Part shown: positions 9,051 through 16,829 of the stretch, piece after piece
How positions within the stretch are numbered: the stretch's first letter is position 1
Layout: each line of letters opens with the position of its first letter
Assembly: GCA_040290295.1 (NCBI GenBank)
Contig: PSMW01000010.1
Coordinates: 1-64,000, forward strand
Source of the DNA: CAADGV01 sp040290295
Lineage (GTDB): Bacteria; Bacteroidota; Ignavibacteria; UBA10030; UBA6906
DNA: 64,000 bases
Direction of reading: 5' to 3'
The notes under the pieces: model-generated
Told to the model about the DNA's origin: nothing
Databases searched by the model: none
Seen by the model: the letters and a program-made list of their open reading frames with translations, nothing else
Program-made: the position numbers and the translations under genes

Positions 9051-10546
9051 GGCGCTTCATTGCTGGCGCAAGCTACGGAGTTCTCGCAGGCATCGCAGGA
9101 AAGATACTGTTCTCGCTCAGCTCGATCGTCGTCGCCAGGGTGCTCGGTGCACATGATTATGGCGTGTATGTGAACGTCATGGCTTTCGTCAACGTGCTGA
9201 GTATTGTGTGCTTGTTCGGCATACATACGGCGTTCTCCGCGTTCGTCCCTCATTACGTGCAGACGAACCCGGCGCACGTCCGCTCGGTGATCGTTGCAGG
9301 ATTCAGCCTTGTAGCATTTGTGTTGTTAGCCGTCGGCGTCGGTGTTCTGGTGAGCGCCGAGCATATTGCCGCACTCGTCTATGATGAACACATCGCCGGT
9401 GCGATACTGCGCTTTGCGCTCATTATCTTGTGTGGGATTGTTCTGAACACTGCGGCGATGGCGGTGGTGTACGGCTTCCAAGAGTTTCGGCAGTACGCTC
9501 TACTCACGATTGCTTCTTCCGCGCTGGTGATGCTGCTTGCCGTGATCGGCGCGTTCACCTTCGGTGTTCAGGGCGTGATTGTCGGGAGCGGCGTTGCGTA
9601 CGTGTTCAGTGCAAGCATCGTGGGGATCGTCATCGAGCCGCGCATCGAGCGGCTTGCACAAGGGAGTGTGGGCGGCTGGAAAGAGTCGTTACGGGAAATA
9701 CTACGCTTCGCGGTTCCGACGTTTCTTTCGGGCATCTTTGTGGCGCCTGCGTACTGGATAGGCAACTTCCTCATGACGCAAGCAGGCGATACAAGTAGTT
9801 CGGGTTACTTCGGCGTTGCGAGTGCACTTGCCCAGGTAGTGCTCTTCGTTCCCACAACCCTCGCTGCCCCTCTTATTCCAATCTTGTCGGAAGTCCATGC
9901 GCAAGGAGAGGAGGGTCGGTTCGCTTCGCTCGTTTTGAAGAATGTCCGACTCGTCTGGCTTGCCACGTTGCCGCTGGCAGCATCGTTTGGGATCGCAGCG
10001 TTCGCCGTCGTGACGATGGTGTACGGCGCCTCGTACGCTCCTGCGGTGAAGAGTTTTATGATTCTGTTGGGAGTCAATACCCTTATCGCCGTAGAAGGCG
10101 TTTTAGGGAATGTTTTGATTGCGAAGAAACAAATGTGGGGTTCGTTTGTCGCGAATCTTTTGTGGTTCTCTGTCTTTATCATTCTTGCGCTCCTCTTCGT
10201 GCGAAGGGGAGGACATGTCGAGTTTGCGTTTTCGTTGTTGTGTGCCTACGGCATCTTCGGCGTCGTCATCGCGATGATGCTGCGACGGCACGTGAAGTTC
10301 GACGGTGCATCGCGCGCAGTCCTTCCGCTCGCGCTCTTGACGCTGATCGTCTTCTCCGTGCTGTGGTGGATGGGCAACGCGGCGTGGCATACCGGGGTGA
10401 AAATTGTCGCAGCACTCCTTTTCTCGACGCTCCTGGGAGTGATTGAATGGCAATGGTTCGTATCGCCCGACGAGCGTGCGTTGGCGAGAGAAGCTATCCA
10501 TAACGTATTGGGAAAGTATTTTGGGAGAAGTGAACATATCGGCTGA
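9044..10546 (+). CDS. Polysaccharide flippase (Wzx/MurJ-like, MATE-MVF fold)
   Basis: A 500-residue, very hydrophobic protein with about 12-14 membrane segments, of the oligosaccharide flippase family that moves lipid-linked saccharide units across the inner membrane. N-terminal FIAGASYGVLAGIAGKILFSLSSIVVARVLGAHDYGVY is the characteristic first helix pair with the LGAHDYG turn. The ATG at 9044 lies inside the end of the preceding glycosyltransferase (ATGCTGA overlap), which argues for this start. Its position among glycosyltransferases supports a role in exopolysaccharide or O-antigen export. No polymerase or ligase is recognised in the window. Confidence 0.87.
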   Translation: MLRRFIAGASYGVLAGIAGKILFSLSSIVVARVLGAHDYGVYVNVMAFVNVLSIVCLFGIHTAFSAFVPHYVQTNPAHVRSVIVAGFSLVAFVLLAVGVGVLVSAEHIAALVYDEHIAGAILRFALIILCGIVLNTAAMAVVYGFQEFRQYALLTIASSALVMLLAVIGAFTFGVQGVIVGSGVAYVFSASIVGIVIEPRIERLAQGSVGGWKESLREILRFAVPTFLSGIFVAPAYWIGNFLMTQAGDTSSSGYFGVASALAQVVLFVPTTLAAPLIPILSEVHAQGEEGRFASLVLKNVRLVWLATLPLAASFGIAAFAVVTMVYGASYAPAVKSFMILLGVNTLIAVEGVLGNVLIAKKQMWGSFVANLLWFSVFIILALLFVRRGGHVEFAFSLLCAYGIFGVVIAMMLRRHVKFDGASRAVLPLALLTLIVFSVLWWMGNAAWHTGVKIVAALLFSTLLGVIEWQWFVSPDERALAREAIHNVLGKYFGRSEHIG

Positions 10547-11276
10547 CGAGAAAGTCGTTCAGCAGACCTTCGAAGAGTTCTGGCGTTCGCAAGGCGATCT
10601 GCCGCAGATGGAAGACGTCGGCTACGACATCGTCGAGCTTATCGAAGAAGAATGTGCGCCGCTGTATGGACTCCGATTCCTCGAAGCAGGATCGGGCACC
10701 GGACGCATATCGCTGCATCTTGCCAAACAGGGTGCGGATGTCGTGTTGCTCGATACATCGGCGACGGCGCTCGCGTTGAGCCGATCGTTTTTCGAAAAGG
10801 CGGGCATGCACGGAAGTTTTGTTCAGGCAAGCGCCTTCGCCCTTCCGTTTGCCGACAGCTCGTTCGATGTCGTTTGGAACACGGGATTGATCGAACACTT
10901 CCTCTTCGATGATCAAGTCAAGATTCTTTCGGAAATGGTGAGAGTGCTGAAGTCGGGGGGGAAACTCCTCACGTTCAATCCTTCGAGCGCTGGATGGTTG
11001 TACAGGTTGGGGAAGTGTATTCTTGAACGAACAGGCCGATGGCATTACGGGCGCGAAATTCCCATCGCCACGCTTGCGCCACACTGCCGCATGCTGAGTA
11101 TTCGGCTCGTCAAAGAATGGAGCACCGCGTTTGACATCCAATTCTATTACTTCGGCAAATATGGTTTGCCGATTCAACGATTCATACGCCGGCGCGATCG
11201 CCTGCGGCGATTTCTTTCTCGACGATTCGGCGGCTACCTTCTCGTTTCGATCATCGAGAAGCGAGGGGCAGGATAA
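10530..11276 (+). CDS. Class I SAM-dependent methyltransferase
   Basis: A 248-residue methyltransferase with motif I LEAGSGTGRISLHLAKQG, the acidic end of strand 2 as VVLLDTS, and the FDVVWNTGLIEHF motif with the following MVRVLKSGGKLL, all typical of the Methyltransf_11/25 group. GTG at 10530 is proposed as start because it follows GGGAGAA and overlaps the flippase end by only 17 bases; the same frame is open further upstream to 10443, which would overlap by about 100 bases. It ends directly against the next ATG (TAAATG at 11274-11279). In this cluster it could methylate a sugar or a lipid-linked glycan. The substrate is not evident. Confidence 0.8.
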   Translation: MNISADEKVVQQTFEEFWRSQGDLPQMEDVGYDIVELIEEECAPLYGLRFLEAGSGTGRISLHLAKQGADVVLLDTSATALALSRSFFEKAGMHGSFVQASAFALPFADSSFDVVWNTGLIEHFLFDDQVKILSEMVRVLKSGGKLLTFNPSSAGWLYRLGKCILERTGRWHYGREIPIATLAPHCRMLSIRLVKEWSTAFDIQFYYFGKYGLPIQRFIRRRDRLRRFLSRRFGGYLLVSIIEKRGAG

Positions 11277-12446
11277 ATGCCTAACGCCACGCCGATCCAT
11301 ATCGCATTGTTTTCGACGACGCCGTACGCCTTTCTGATGCAAAGGCCGCAGCAGTTGGCGCAAGCCCTCGTTCGTGCCGGATGTACGGTGGCATTCGTCA
11401 ATCCTGTGCGTAATCCTATCTCTGCGCTTGTGCATCGCTTGTGGCAAAGTCTATGGCATACACCAGAGCCAGTTGGGTACGGTGCCGTGGATGTCATCAC
11501 GCTCGATCAATATCAAATTCCGATCGCGCGCATTCCGATTCTGCCGTACAACACCACAGCCGAGCGTATTAAACGTTCGCTCGACGTTCGACTCGACGCG
11601 TTCTTCGAGCGTCCGGGTACACACGTTGCGCTGCTCGAAACACCGCTGTGGATTCGCTCCCTTCCGTTCGAACGGTTCGACCTCCTGTGCTATGATTGCA
11701 TCGATGAGTGGGAGATTATCAGCGCGGGAGAACCGGAAGAGCACAAAGCAGATCAACGAGAGACGGTGGGGCGTGCCGGCGCGATTTTCTATACTGCAGA
11801 AAACCTCCGGCGTGAGCTGGAAGAACTGGCGCCGAAGGTTCCTCTCATCAAGATACCGAACGGAGTGGATTACGACTGGTTTCAGTCTCGGACGGCGCAG
11901 ACAAACACATTTCGCAGAGCCGACCCCTCAAGACTTGTCGTGGGCTATATCGGAGCGGTGTATGATTGGATCGATCTCGGCTTGTTGATAAATCTTGCTC
12001 GCCTTCGACCCTCGATGAAGTTTGTTCTTGTCGGTCCACTCTCGCGGACGAACAGAAAGTTGCTCGCTGGGGCGCCGCGCAATCTCGTTGCCGTCGGCGC
12101 TGTGCCGTACAGCGAAGTGCCGATGCGTGTGCAGCAGTTCGATGTGTGTCTCATCCCGTTCAAAAATATCTCTGTCGCGCACACCACCGATCCTATCAAG
12201 CTGTACGAGTACTTTGCCCTTGGGAAGCCTGTTGTAGCTACGCCGATGCACGAGTTGAAGGTGTACGAAGCAGAAGGTTTGTTGAAATTTGCCGATACGC
12301 CCGAAGCCTTTGCGCAGGCAATTGAAGAGGCTGCTGGTTCGGACACGGAAGTGCTCTGTGAAAAAAGAAGAGCAGTTGCTCGAAGGAACTCGTGGGGCGA
12401 TCGCGCCGCTCGAATGCTGCAAGCAATTCGCGAACAACTAGAGTGA
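11277..12446 (+). CDS. Glycosyltransferase, TuaH-like family 1/4 (paralogue)
   Basis: A 389-residue GT-B glycosyltransferase related to the one at 7830-9050. It shares the N-terminal LMQRPQQLAQAL, the middle YDCIDEWEII, IPNGVDYDWF, VGYIGAVYDWIDL and the C-terminal donor-binding stretch YEYFALGKPVVATP. Its ATG directly abuts the methyltransferase stop, so translation is likely coupled. Two related enzymes in one cluster suggest that the repeat unit contains two sugars added in similar linkages. Specificity cannot be read from sequence. Confidence 0.88.
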   Translation: MPNATPIHIALFSTTPYAFLMQRPQQLAQALVRAGCTVAFVNPVRNPISALVHRLWQSLWHTPEPVGYGAVDVITLDQYQIPIARIPILPYNTTAERIKRSLDVRLDAFFERPGTHVALLETPLWIRSLPFERFDLLCYDCIDEWEIISAGEPEEHKADQRETVGRAGAIFYTAENLRRELEELAPKVPLIKIPNGVDYDWFQSRTAQTNTFRRADPSRLVVGYIGAVYDWIDLGLLINLARLRPSMKFVLVGPLSRTNRKLLAGAPRNLVAVGAVPYSEVPMRVQQFDVCLIPFKNISVAHTTDPIKLYEYFALGKPVVATPMHELKVYEAEGLLKFADTPEAFAQAIEEAAGSDTEVLCEKRRAVARRNSWGDRAARMLQAIREQLE

Positions 12447-12452
12447 AACCCC

Positions 12453-13472
12453 ATGCATCAACCGACGATGGTCAGCATAATCATTGTCCATTACAACGGT
12501 TTAATGCTTTTGCGCCGTTGCCTTGCAAGCGTGTTCGCGCAGCCGTATCGTCCCATCGAGGTCATCGTCGTTGACAACGCGTCGAGTGACGGAAGCGTTG
12601 AGATGGTGAAGAACGAATTTCCCGCAGCACGGGTGATTGCCTTGAATCGGAATACAGGGTTTGCTGAAGGAAACAATATCGGGGTTCGCGAAGCAGTGGG
12701 GGAGTACCTGGTTCTTCTCAACAACGACACGGAGGTCGATGCGCAGTGGCTTCCTCCGTTACTCGATCTGATGCAACAACCACGCGTGGCGATTGCCGCT
12801 TCGAAGGTTCTCACGGACGGTGTGCCCCAGGCGTTCTACGAGATGAACGGCACGATCAACTATCTCGGGTACAATATCATGCGGCAATTCACCGATCTCT
12901 CGATGGTGTTCTATGCCGGCGGAACGTCGTTGATGTTCAGACGCAGCATTGCCGGCGAGCCGTTCCTCGATGAGTATTTTCTTTACCATGAGGATGTGTA
13001 TTTGTCGTGGCGGATGCGTCTGCGGGGATTCGAGGTTCGCATGGCGCAGGCTTCGCTGGTTCACCATCGGGGCAGCCAGACGACGAGACGCGAAGCGTCG
13101 GCGCTGATCACGTTTTATCAGACGAGAAATCGTGTGCTGAACCTCCTCATCCTTTACGAGGCTTCGACGTTGCTGAAACTTCTGCCCATGCTTCTTGCCG
13201 ATGTGCTTGCTACAGCAATGCGTGCGGCGTTCAGTGTCTCATGGTCGTTTTCCGGCGTGATGCGTGCATACGCATGGATAGCGACACACCTCGGATGGCT
13301 ACGGGCACGGCGAAAGGAGGAACAAGCAGCGAGGCGTGTATCGGATGCCGACATTCTGAAGTTGATGAGCGCCGATGTCGTCGATGCGACACGCTCGGCG
13401 CCGATGCTTCGACCGCTGAACATCCTTTCGCGCACGTATGCACAAGGAGTGAGGTTGCCCTTTTATGGTTGA
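12453..13472 (+). CDS. Glycosyltransferase family 2 (rhamnosyltransferase-like)
   Basis: A 339-residue GT-A fold glycosyltransferase. It opens with VSIIIVHYNG, followed by VIVVDNASSDGSVEMV and the metal/nucleotide motif LLNNDTEVD. FLYHEDVYLSWRMRLRGF is the acceptor-side ED motif of dTDP-rhamnosyl transferases. The C-terminal third has hydrophobic helices (about residues 215-275), suggesting membrane association. ATG at 12453 is used; ATG at 12468 is an alternative and would remove five residues. The end overlaps the next gene by 8 bases. The gene lies within the surface-polysaccharide operon. Confidence 0.88.
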   Translation: MHQPTMVSIIIVHYNGLMLLRRCLASVFAQPYRPIEVIVVDNASSDGSVEMVKNEFPAARVIALNRNTGFAEGNNIGVREAVGEYLVLLNNDTEVDAQWLPPLLDLMQQPRVAIAASKVLTDGVPQAFYEMNGTINYLGYNIMRQFTDLSMVFYAGGTSLMFRRSIAGEPFLDEYFLYHEDVYLSWRMRLRGFEVRMAQASLVHHRGSQTTRREASALITFYQTRNRVLNLLILYEASTLLKLLPMLLADVLATAMRAAFSVSWSFSGVMRAYAWIATHLGWLRARRKEEQAARRVSDADILKLMSADVVDATRSAPMLRPLNILSRTYAQGVRLPFYG

Positions 13473-14412
13473 CCTTTCGATTGTGATCGTGAGTTGGAAC
13501 AGCCGGCTCGATCTTATGCGTTGCCTCGGGTCGCTGAAGACATCCCACCCATCCGTAGCATATGAGGTTGTCGTTGTCGACAATGCTTCGAGCGATGAAA
13601 CAGTAGCGTTCTTGAAACAAACCTATCCCGACGTCCATGTGATCGTCAATGAGCACAATCGCGGCTTTGCCGCAGCGAACAACCAAGCCTTCGGCGTTGT
13701 AAGGGGCCGCTACATCCTTCTGCTCAATCCAGATACGCTCGTGCACGATGGAGCACTCGATGCACTCGTGGCGTTCATGGACACACACACCGACGCCGGG
13801 GCTGCAGGGCCGATCTTGTGCAACAAAGATGGTTCGTTGCAGTACACGGGCGTCCGCTTTCCTCGCGTGGGGGACCTCCTCGTCGAATCGCTGTTCCTTG
13901 ATCAAATCTTTCCTCGATCACGCATCTTCGGGAGACACAAAGAGACCTACGCCGATGTTCATTCTGTGCGCAGCGTTGACTTCGTCCAAGGCTCGTGCAT
14001 GATCGTTCGTTCAGACATTGTGCGAAGCGTTGGGGGACTCGATGAAAACTTCTTCCTCTACTTCGAAGAGGTTGATTGGTGCAAACGGATGCAGGATGCA
14101 GGTTACCGCGTGTACGTCGTTCCATGGGCGAGGATAACGCATCTTGCGAATGTGGAGATAGGACATTACAATGAACACCGTGTCGTTCACTACCACCGAA
14201 GTCTGCTGCGATTGTTTCAGAAGCATCATGGGTTCGTCGATCGAGTATTGCTGCGCGCTGTGCTGGCACTGCGTTCGATCATCCGCATTTTGGTGTGGTC
14301 GGTGATGGCACTCGTTCGTCCGTCGCTTCGGTCGAAAAGCATTTCGGCAATGAGAGGGTATGTGCGAACGCTCGGCTTACTCCTTCGCAGAAAGGAACCG
14401 GTGCATGTTTGA
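13465..14412 (+). CDS. Glycosyltransferase family 2 (rhamnosyltransferase-like)
   Basis: A 315-residue GT-A glycosyltransferase similar in build to its upstream neighbour: LSIVIVSWNSR, VVVVDNASSDETV, the donor motif LLLNPDTLV, GSCMIVRSDIV, and FLYFEEVDWCKRMQDAGY as the catalytic-base region. A hydrophobic segment near residues 265-290 may anchor it. ATG at 13465 lies within the preceding gene (8-base overlap) and the stop overlaps the following start by 8 bases, so three consecutive family 2 enzymes are translationally linked. Sugar specificity is unknown. Confidence 0.88.
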   Translation: MVDLSIVIVSWNSRLDLMRCLGSLKTSHPSVAYEVVVVDNASSDETVAFLKQTYPDVHVIVNEHNRGFAAANNQAFGVVRGRYILLLNPDTLVHDGALDALVAFMDTHTDAGAAGPILCNKDGSLQYTGVRFPRVGDLLVESLFLDQIFPRSRIFGRHKETYADVHSVRSVDFVQGSCMIVRSDIVRSVGGLDENFFLYFEEVDWCKRMQDAGYRVYVVPWARITHLANVEIGHYNEHRVVHYHRSLLRLFQKHHGFVDRVLLRAVLALRSIIRILVWSVMALVRPSLRSKSISAMRGYVRTLGLLLRRKEPVHV

Positions 14413-15403
14413 CCTACGCCTTTCGATTGTCATACCGACGAGAAATCATCTGCCGTTGTTGAAGCGACTCTTGGATTCCATTGCAGCGCAATCATTGCCT
14501 TCGAGCGCTTACGAAATCATCGTTGTCGATGACGGTTCGACGGATGGGACAGAGGCGTTCTTGAGCGAAGAGGGACGGGCTTCGTCGTTGTGTTACGTGA
14601 AAGTGCATCGACAAGGTCCGCCGCGGGCACGCAATACCGGGATTGAGCGTGCGCGAGCGCCCATCGTAGCGTGTTTGGATGATGATGTACGATTGCGTGA
14701 GGATTGCTTCGAGCGAGCGTTGCCGTACTTCGACGATCCGGCGGTCGGCGTGGTTGAAGCAACACTCTTGATCGAGGGGGAAGGACGACCACTGCAACTC
14801 TATGCTTCGGATCAGGGGTTCGTTACGGCGGCGATCTTTTTCCGTAAGAATGCTCTCGAGAATGTGGGCGGCTTCGATCCGGAATTCTTCGATCCGGATA
14901 CAGGCTTGTTCTTTCGGGATGATGCGGATATCGGATTCAGAATTCTCGAAGCGGGATACAATGCCCTTCAGCCGCTGGATGTCGTCGCGTGGCATCCTGT
15001 ACAATTCGCAACTATCGAACGAAGCTTTTCACATGTCAAACGATACATGTTCGATCCGCTGTTGTATCGCAAGCATCCCGAACTGTTCCGCCGGTACATC
15101 GAACGCAAACGGGTTGGACCGTTCTCCTTCGCTCGTCCTATGCATTACGGGTGCTTGGCGTTCGCCAGCTCTCTGGGGGCGGCTGCCGGATTTGCCCTTG
15201 CGGAGAAAACATTCGGTGTCGTGGCGAGCATGATCGTTGCGCTCATGTCCTATCTGGTTGTCCGATACAAATTCGAAGGGTGGTCGGCGCTGAAAGTTTG
15301 GAGCGTCCGAGAATCCGTTGCATACGCAGTGCTTCCGTTCTGGTATCTGCGATGGTTCTTTCGTGGGCTTCGGAGGTTCGGAGGATGGAAATCTCTTTTC
15401 TGA
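14405..15403 (+). CDS. Glycosyltransferase family 2
   Basis: A 332-residue family 2 glycosyltransferase: LSIVIPTRNHLPLLKRLLDS, EIIVVDDGSTDGTE, GPPRARNTGIERA and a DxD-like CLDDDVRL. DADIGFRILEAGY corresponds to the acceptor/catalytic-base segment. Two or three C-terminal hydrophobic helices (about residues 235-290) suggest inner-membrane attachment. ATG at 14405 fits the 8-base overlap with the preceding gene. It is the last polysaccharide gene; nadD begins 10 bases later and is probably cotranscribed by position only. Confidence 0.87.
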   Translation: MFDLRLSIVIPTRNHLPLLKRLLDSIAAQSLPSSAYEIIVVDDGSTDGTEAFLSEEGRASSLCYVKVHRQGPPRARNTGIERARAPIVACLDDDVRLREDCFERALPYFDDPAVGVVEATLLIEGEGRPLQLYASDQGFVTAAIFFRKNALENVGGFDPEFFDPDTGLFFRDDADIGFRILEAGYNALQPLDVVAWHPVQFATIERSFSHVKRYMFDPLLYRKHPELFRRYIERKRVGPFSFARPMHYGCLAFASSLGAAAGFALAEKTFGVVASMIVALMSYLVVRYKFEGWSALKVWSVRESVAYAVLPFWYLRWFFRGLRRFGGWKSLF

Positions 15404-15413
15404 AAGGTGAACG

Positions 15414-16052
15414 ATGAAACTCGGCATCCTCGGCGGCACATTCGATCCGCCCCATGTTGGTCACGTCATCGCAGCGGACGAGGTGCGCTCGGCGCTCGAC
15501 CTCGATCTGATCTACTTCATCCCGGCAGCACGGTCTCCGCACAAACGCGATCGCAAATTGGCTTCCGCCTCCGAGCGCCTGACGCTTGTCGGACTTGCCA
15601 CGTTGTTCGATCGCGACTTTCTCGTATCCGACATCGAGATCAGGCGGCGGGGGGTTTCCTACACGGTGGATACACTCGAAGCGCTCCGATCTCTGCATGC
15701 GCGCGATGAACTCTTTTTCCTGATTGGAATGGATAACGTGCTCTCGTTCCATACATGGAAATCGCCGCATCGCATCCTCGAGTTGGCGACGGTTGTGGCG
15801 ATGACGCGTCCGGGCTATCACCGCGCGGAGCAGAAGAAAATTCCACGCTGGATGAAAAGGCGAACCATCGTATGCCCGGTTCCGGAAATAGGCGTCTCTT
15901 CGAGCGACATTCGCCGGAGAATTCGCGAGGCAAAACCGTTTCGCCACATGGTGCCGGAACTGGTGTACGACTACATTACTTTGCGCGGCTTGTATGTTTG
16001 TGCGAAAAGTCCCCGCCCCGGTAGTGTCGATAGATCTTCATCGTCAGCGTGA
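15414..16052 (+). CDS. nadD: Nicotinate-nucleotide adenylyltransferase
   Basis: A 212-residue enzyme that transfers AMP from ATP to nicotinate mononucleotide, in NAD synthesis. The nucleotidyltransferase motif GGTFDPPHVGH is at residues 7-17 and the second ATP motif is VSSSDIRRRI near residues 160-170. Ribosome site AAAGGTGA precedes the ATG. The fold is expected to end around LRGLYV, so the last roughly 17 residues (rich in Ser, ending SSSSA) look like a non-conserved tail. That tail overlaps a possible small gene on the other strand (15976-16107). Confidence 0.94.
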   Translation: MKLGILGGTFDPPHVGHVIAADEVRSALDLDLIYFIPAARSPHKRDRKLASASERLTLVGLATLFDRDFLVSDIEIRRRGVSYTVDTLEALRSLHARDELFFLIGMDNVLSFHTWKSPHRILELATVVAMTRPGYHRAEQKKIPRWMKRRTIVCPVPEIGVSSSDIRRRIREAKPFRHMVPELVYDYITLRGLYVCAKSPRPGSVDRSSSSA

Positions 16053-16107
16053 AGGAGTACAGCGTACCGGCAAACAATGCTGCAAGTGCAACGTACGCGA
16101 ACACCAT
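15976..16107 (-). CDS. Possible small single-span membrane protein (43 aa)
   Basis: On the minus strand an ATG at 16107 is preceded by AAAGGA with a 7-base gap, a better ribosome site than many annotated genes here. It encodes 43 residues beginning MVFAYVALAALFAGTLYSF, one hydrophobic helix (about residues 2-22), followed by a basic tail with several Lys, Arg and His. It converges on and overlaps the last 77 bases of nadD. No family is recognised. Chance cannot be excluded for so short a frame, but the ribosome site, clean membrane helix and positive-inside tail are suggestive. Confidence 0.42.
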   Translation of the reverse strand: MVFAYVALAALFAGTLYSFTLTMKIYRHYRGGDFSHKHTSRAK

Positions 16108-16424
16108 CGTTCGATCCTTTCGCTATTGTGATGAGAAAGCCACACCGGGTTGGGCTGAACGAAGGGGGACGGGCAGAAATTGTTCGTTGCGATCTGAGTA
16201 TGTTGACCGGTGCGGTCGTGGAGTGTTTCGTGCAAAAGATACGATGCGATTCACGCTCGAGGCGTGCGTGATACCACGCCTGCCGCGTAAAGATTTTGCG
16301 ACTAGCGCTCGTGTCGTCGAATTATCGGTGCGAAGATAGGAACATCTTTCATCTCAAGAATCTGACCTTTGAAAAGTGTGAGCTTTTGACTATTTTTTGA
16401 CTGCCTTCTCGGTCCAGTGTCATC
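16108..16424. other. Intergenic region upstream of tRNA-Arg
   Basis: No supported protein gene. It contains a 7-base-pair inverted repeat AGGCGTG (16260-16266) / CACGCCT (16275-16281) without a T-run. Two TTGACT sequences lie at 16386-16391 and 16397-16402 ahead of the tRNA, but neither has a good -10 at the right distance. The minus-strand leader of the small gene ending at 15976 starts here. Confidence 0.4.
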
Positions 16425-16499
16425 GCCCTCGTAGCTCAGCATGGATAGAGCAGCAGTTTCCTAAACTGTTGGTCGGCAGTTCGAATCTGCCCGAGGGCA
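16425..16499 (+). tRNA. tRNA-Arg (anticodon CCU)
   Basis: A complete cloverleaf can be folded by eye. The acceptor stem GCCCTCG pairs with CGAGGGC. The D-arm stem is GCTC/GAGC, and the anticodon stem GCAGT/ACTGT encloses the loop TTCCTAA with anticodon CCT (reads AGG, arginine). The T-arm is GGCAG-TTCGAAT-CTGCC, with discriminator A. CCA is not encoded. No integrase gene lies nearby. Confidence 0.95.
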
Positions 16500-16829
16500 C
16501 TCAGGTGGACGTAGGTGATTAAGCTCCAATTTTCAATTCTTGAATTCCATTTTCGAGATTTGAACCTTAGAGTTTCTTTCGAGCTTGAGTATTGGAGCCT
16601 ACCCAAGTATGGGATTGCAAGTTCACTCGTTGACTGATGTTGCTTTTCTTTGTATGTTGAGTCGTGGCCTACGTGATTTCACCGAGGCTCACGAACCGTC
16701 CATCTCAAGGGGACGCCAATGTGTTGGCGAGGCACTCCAGCAATCCTTGATTGTCCCGAAAATACTCGAATCCAAAATCACGTGATTGTCGAACGTTTTG
16801 TAACAGGTATGAGCACGAGAGGGCAGACT
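16500..16829 (+). other. Intergenic region and leader of the giant repeat protein
   Basis: No protein gene. It holds a candidate promoter (16630-16658) and, in the predicted leader, a perfect hairpin CGCCAA-TGTG-TTGGCG at 16714-16729. The frame of the giant gene is open upstream to 16719, but those codons precede the signal peptide and have no ribosome site, so they are read as leader. Confidence 0.5.
16630..16658 (+). promoter_or_regulatory. Candidate housekeeping promoter for the giant repeat protein
   Basis: TTGACT at 16630-16635, a 17-base spacer, then TATGTT at 16653-16658. Predicted start is near 16665, giving a leader of about 165 bases before the ATG at 16830. The same TTGnnn-17-TATnTT arrangement recurs at 33012, 43406 (minus), 45278 and 48985. 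Confidence 0.55.

Noticed and set aside
16425..16829. tRNA-Arg as attachment site of an integrated element
   Set aside because: No integrase or excisionase gene and no visible copy of the tRNA 3' end nearby. The downstream giant gene has its own promoter and lineage-typical sorting domain.
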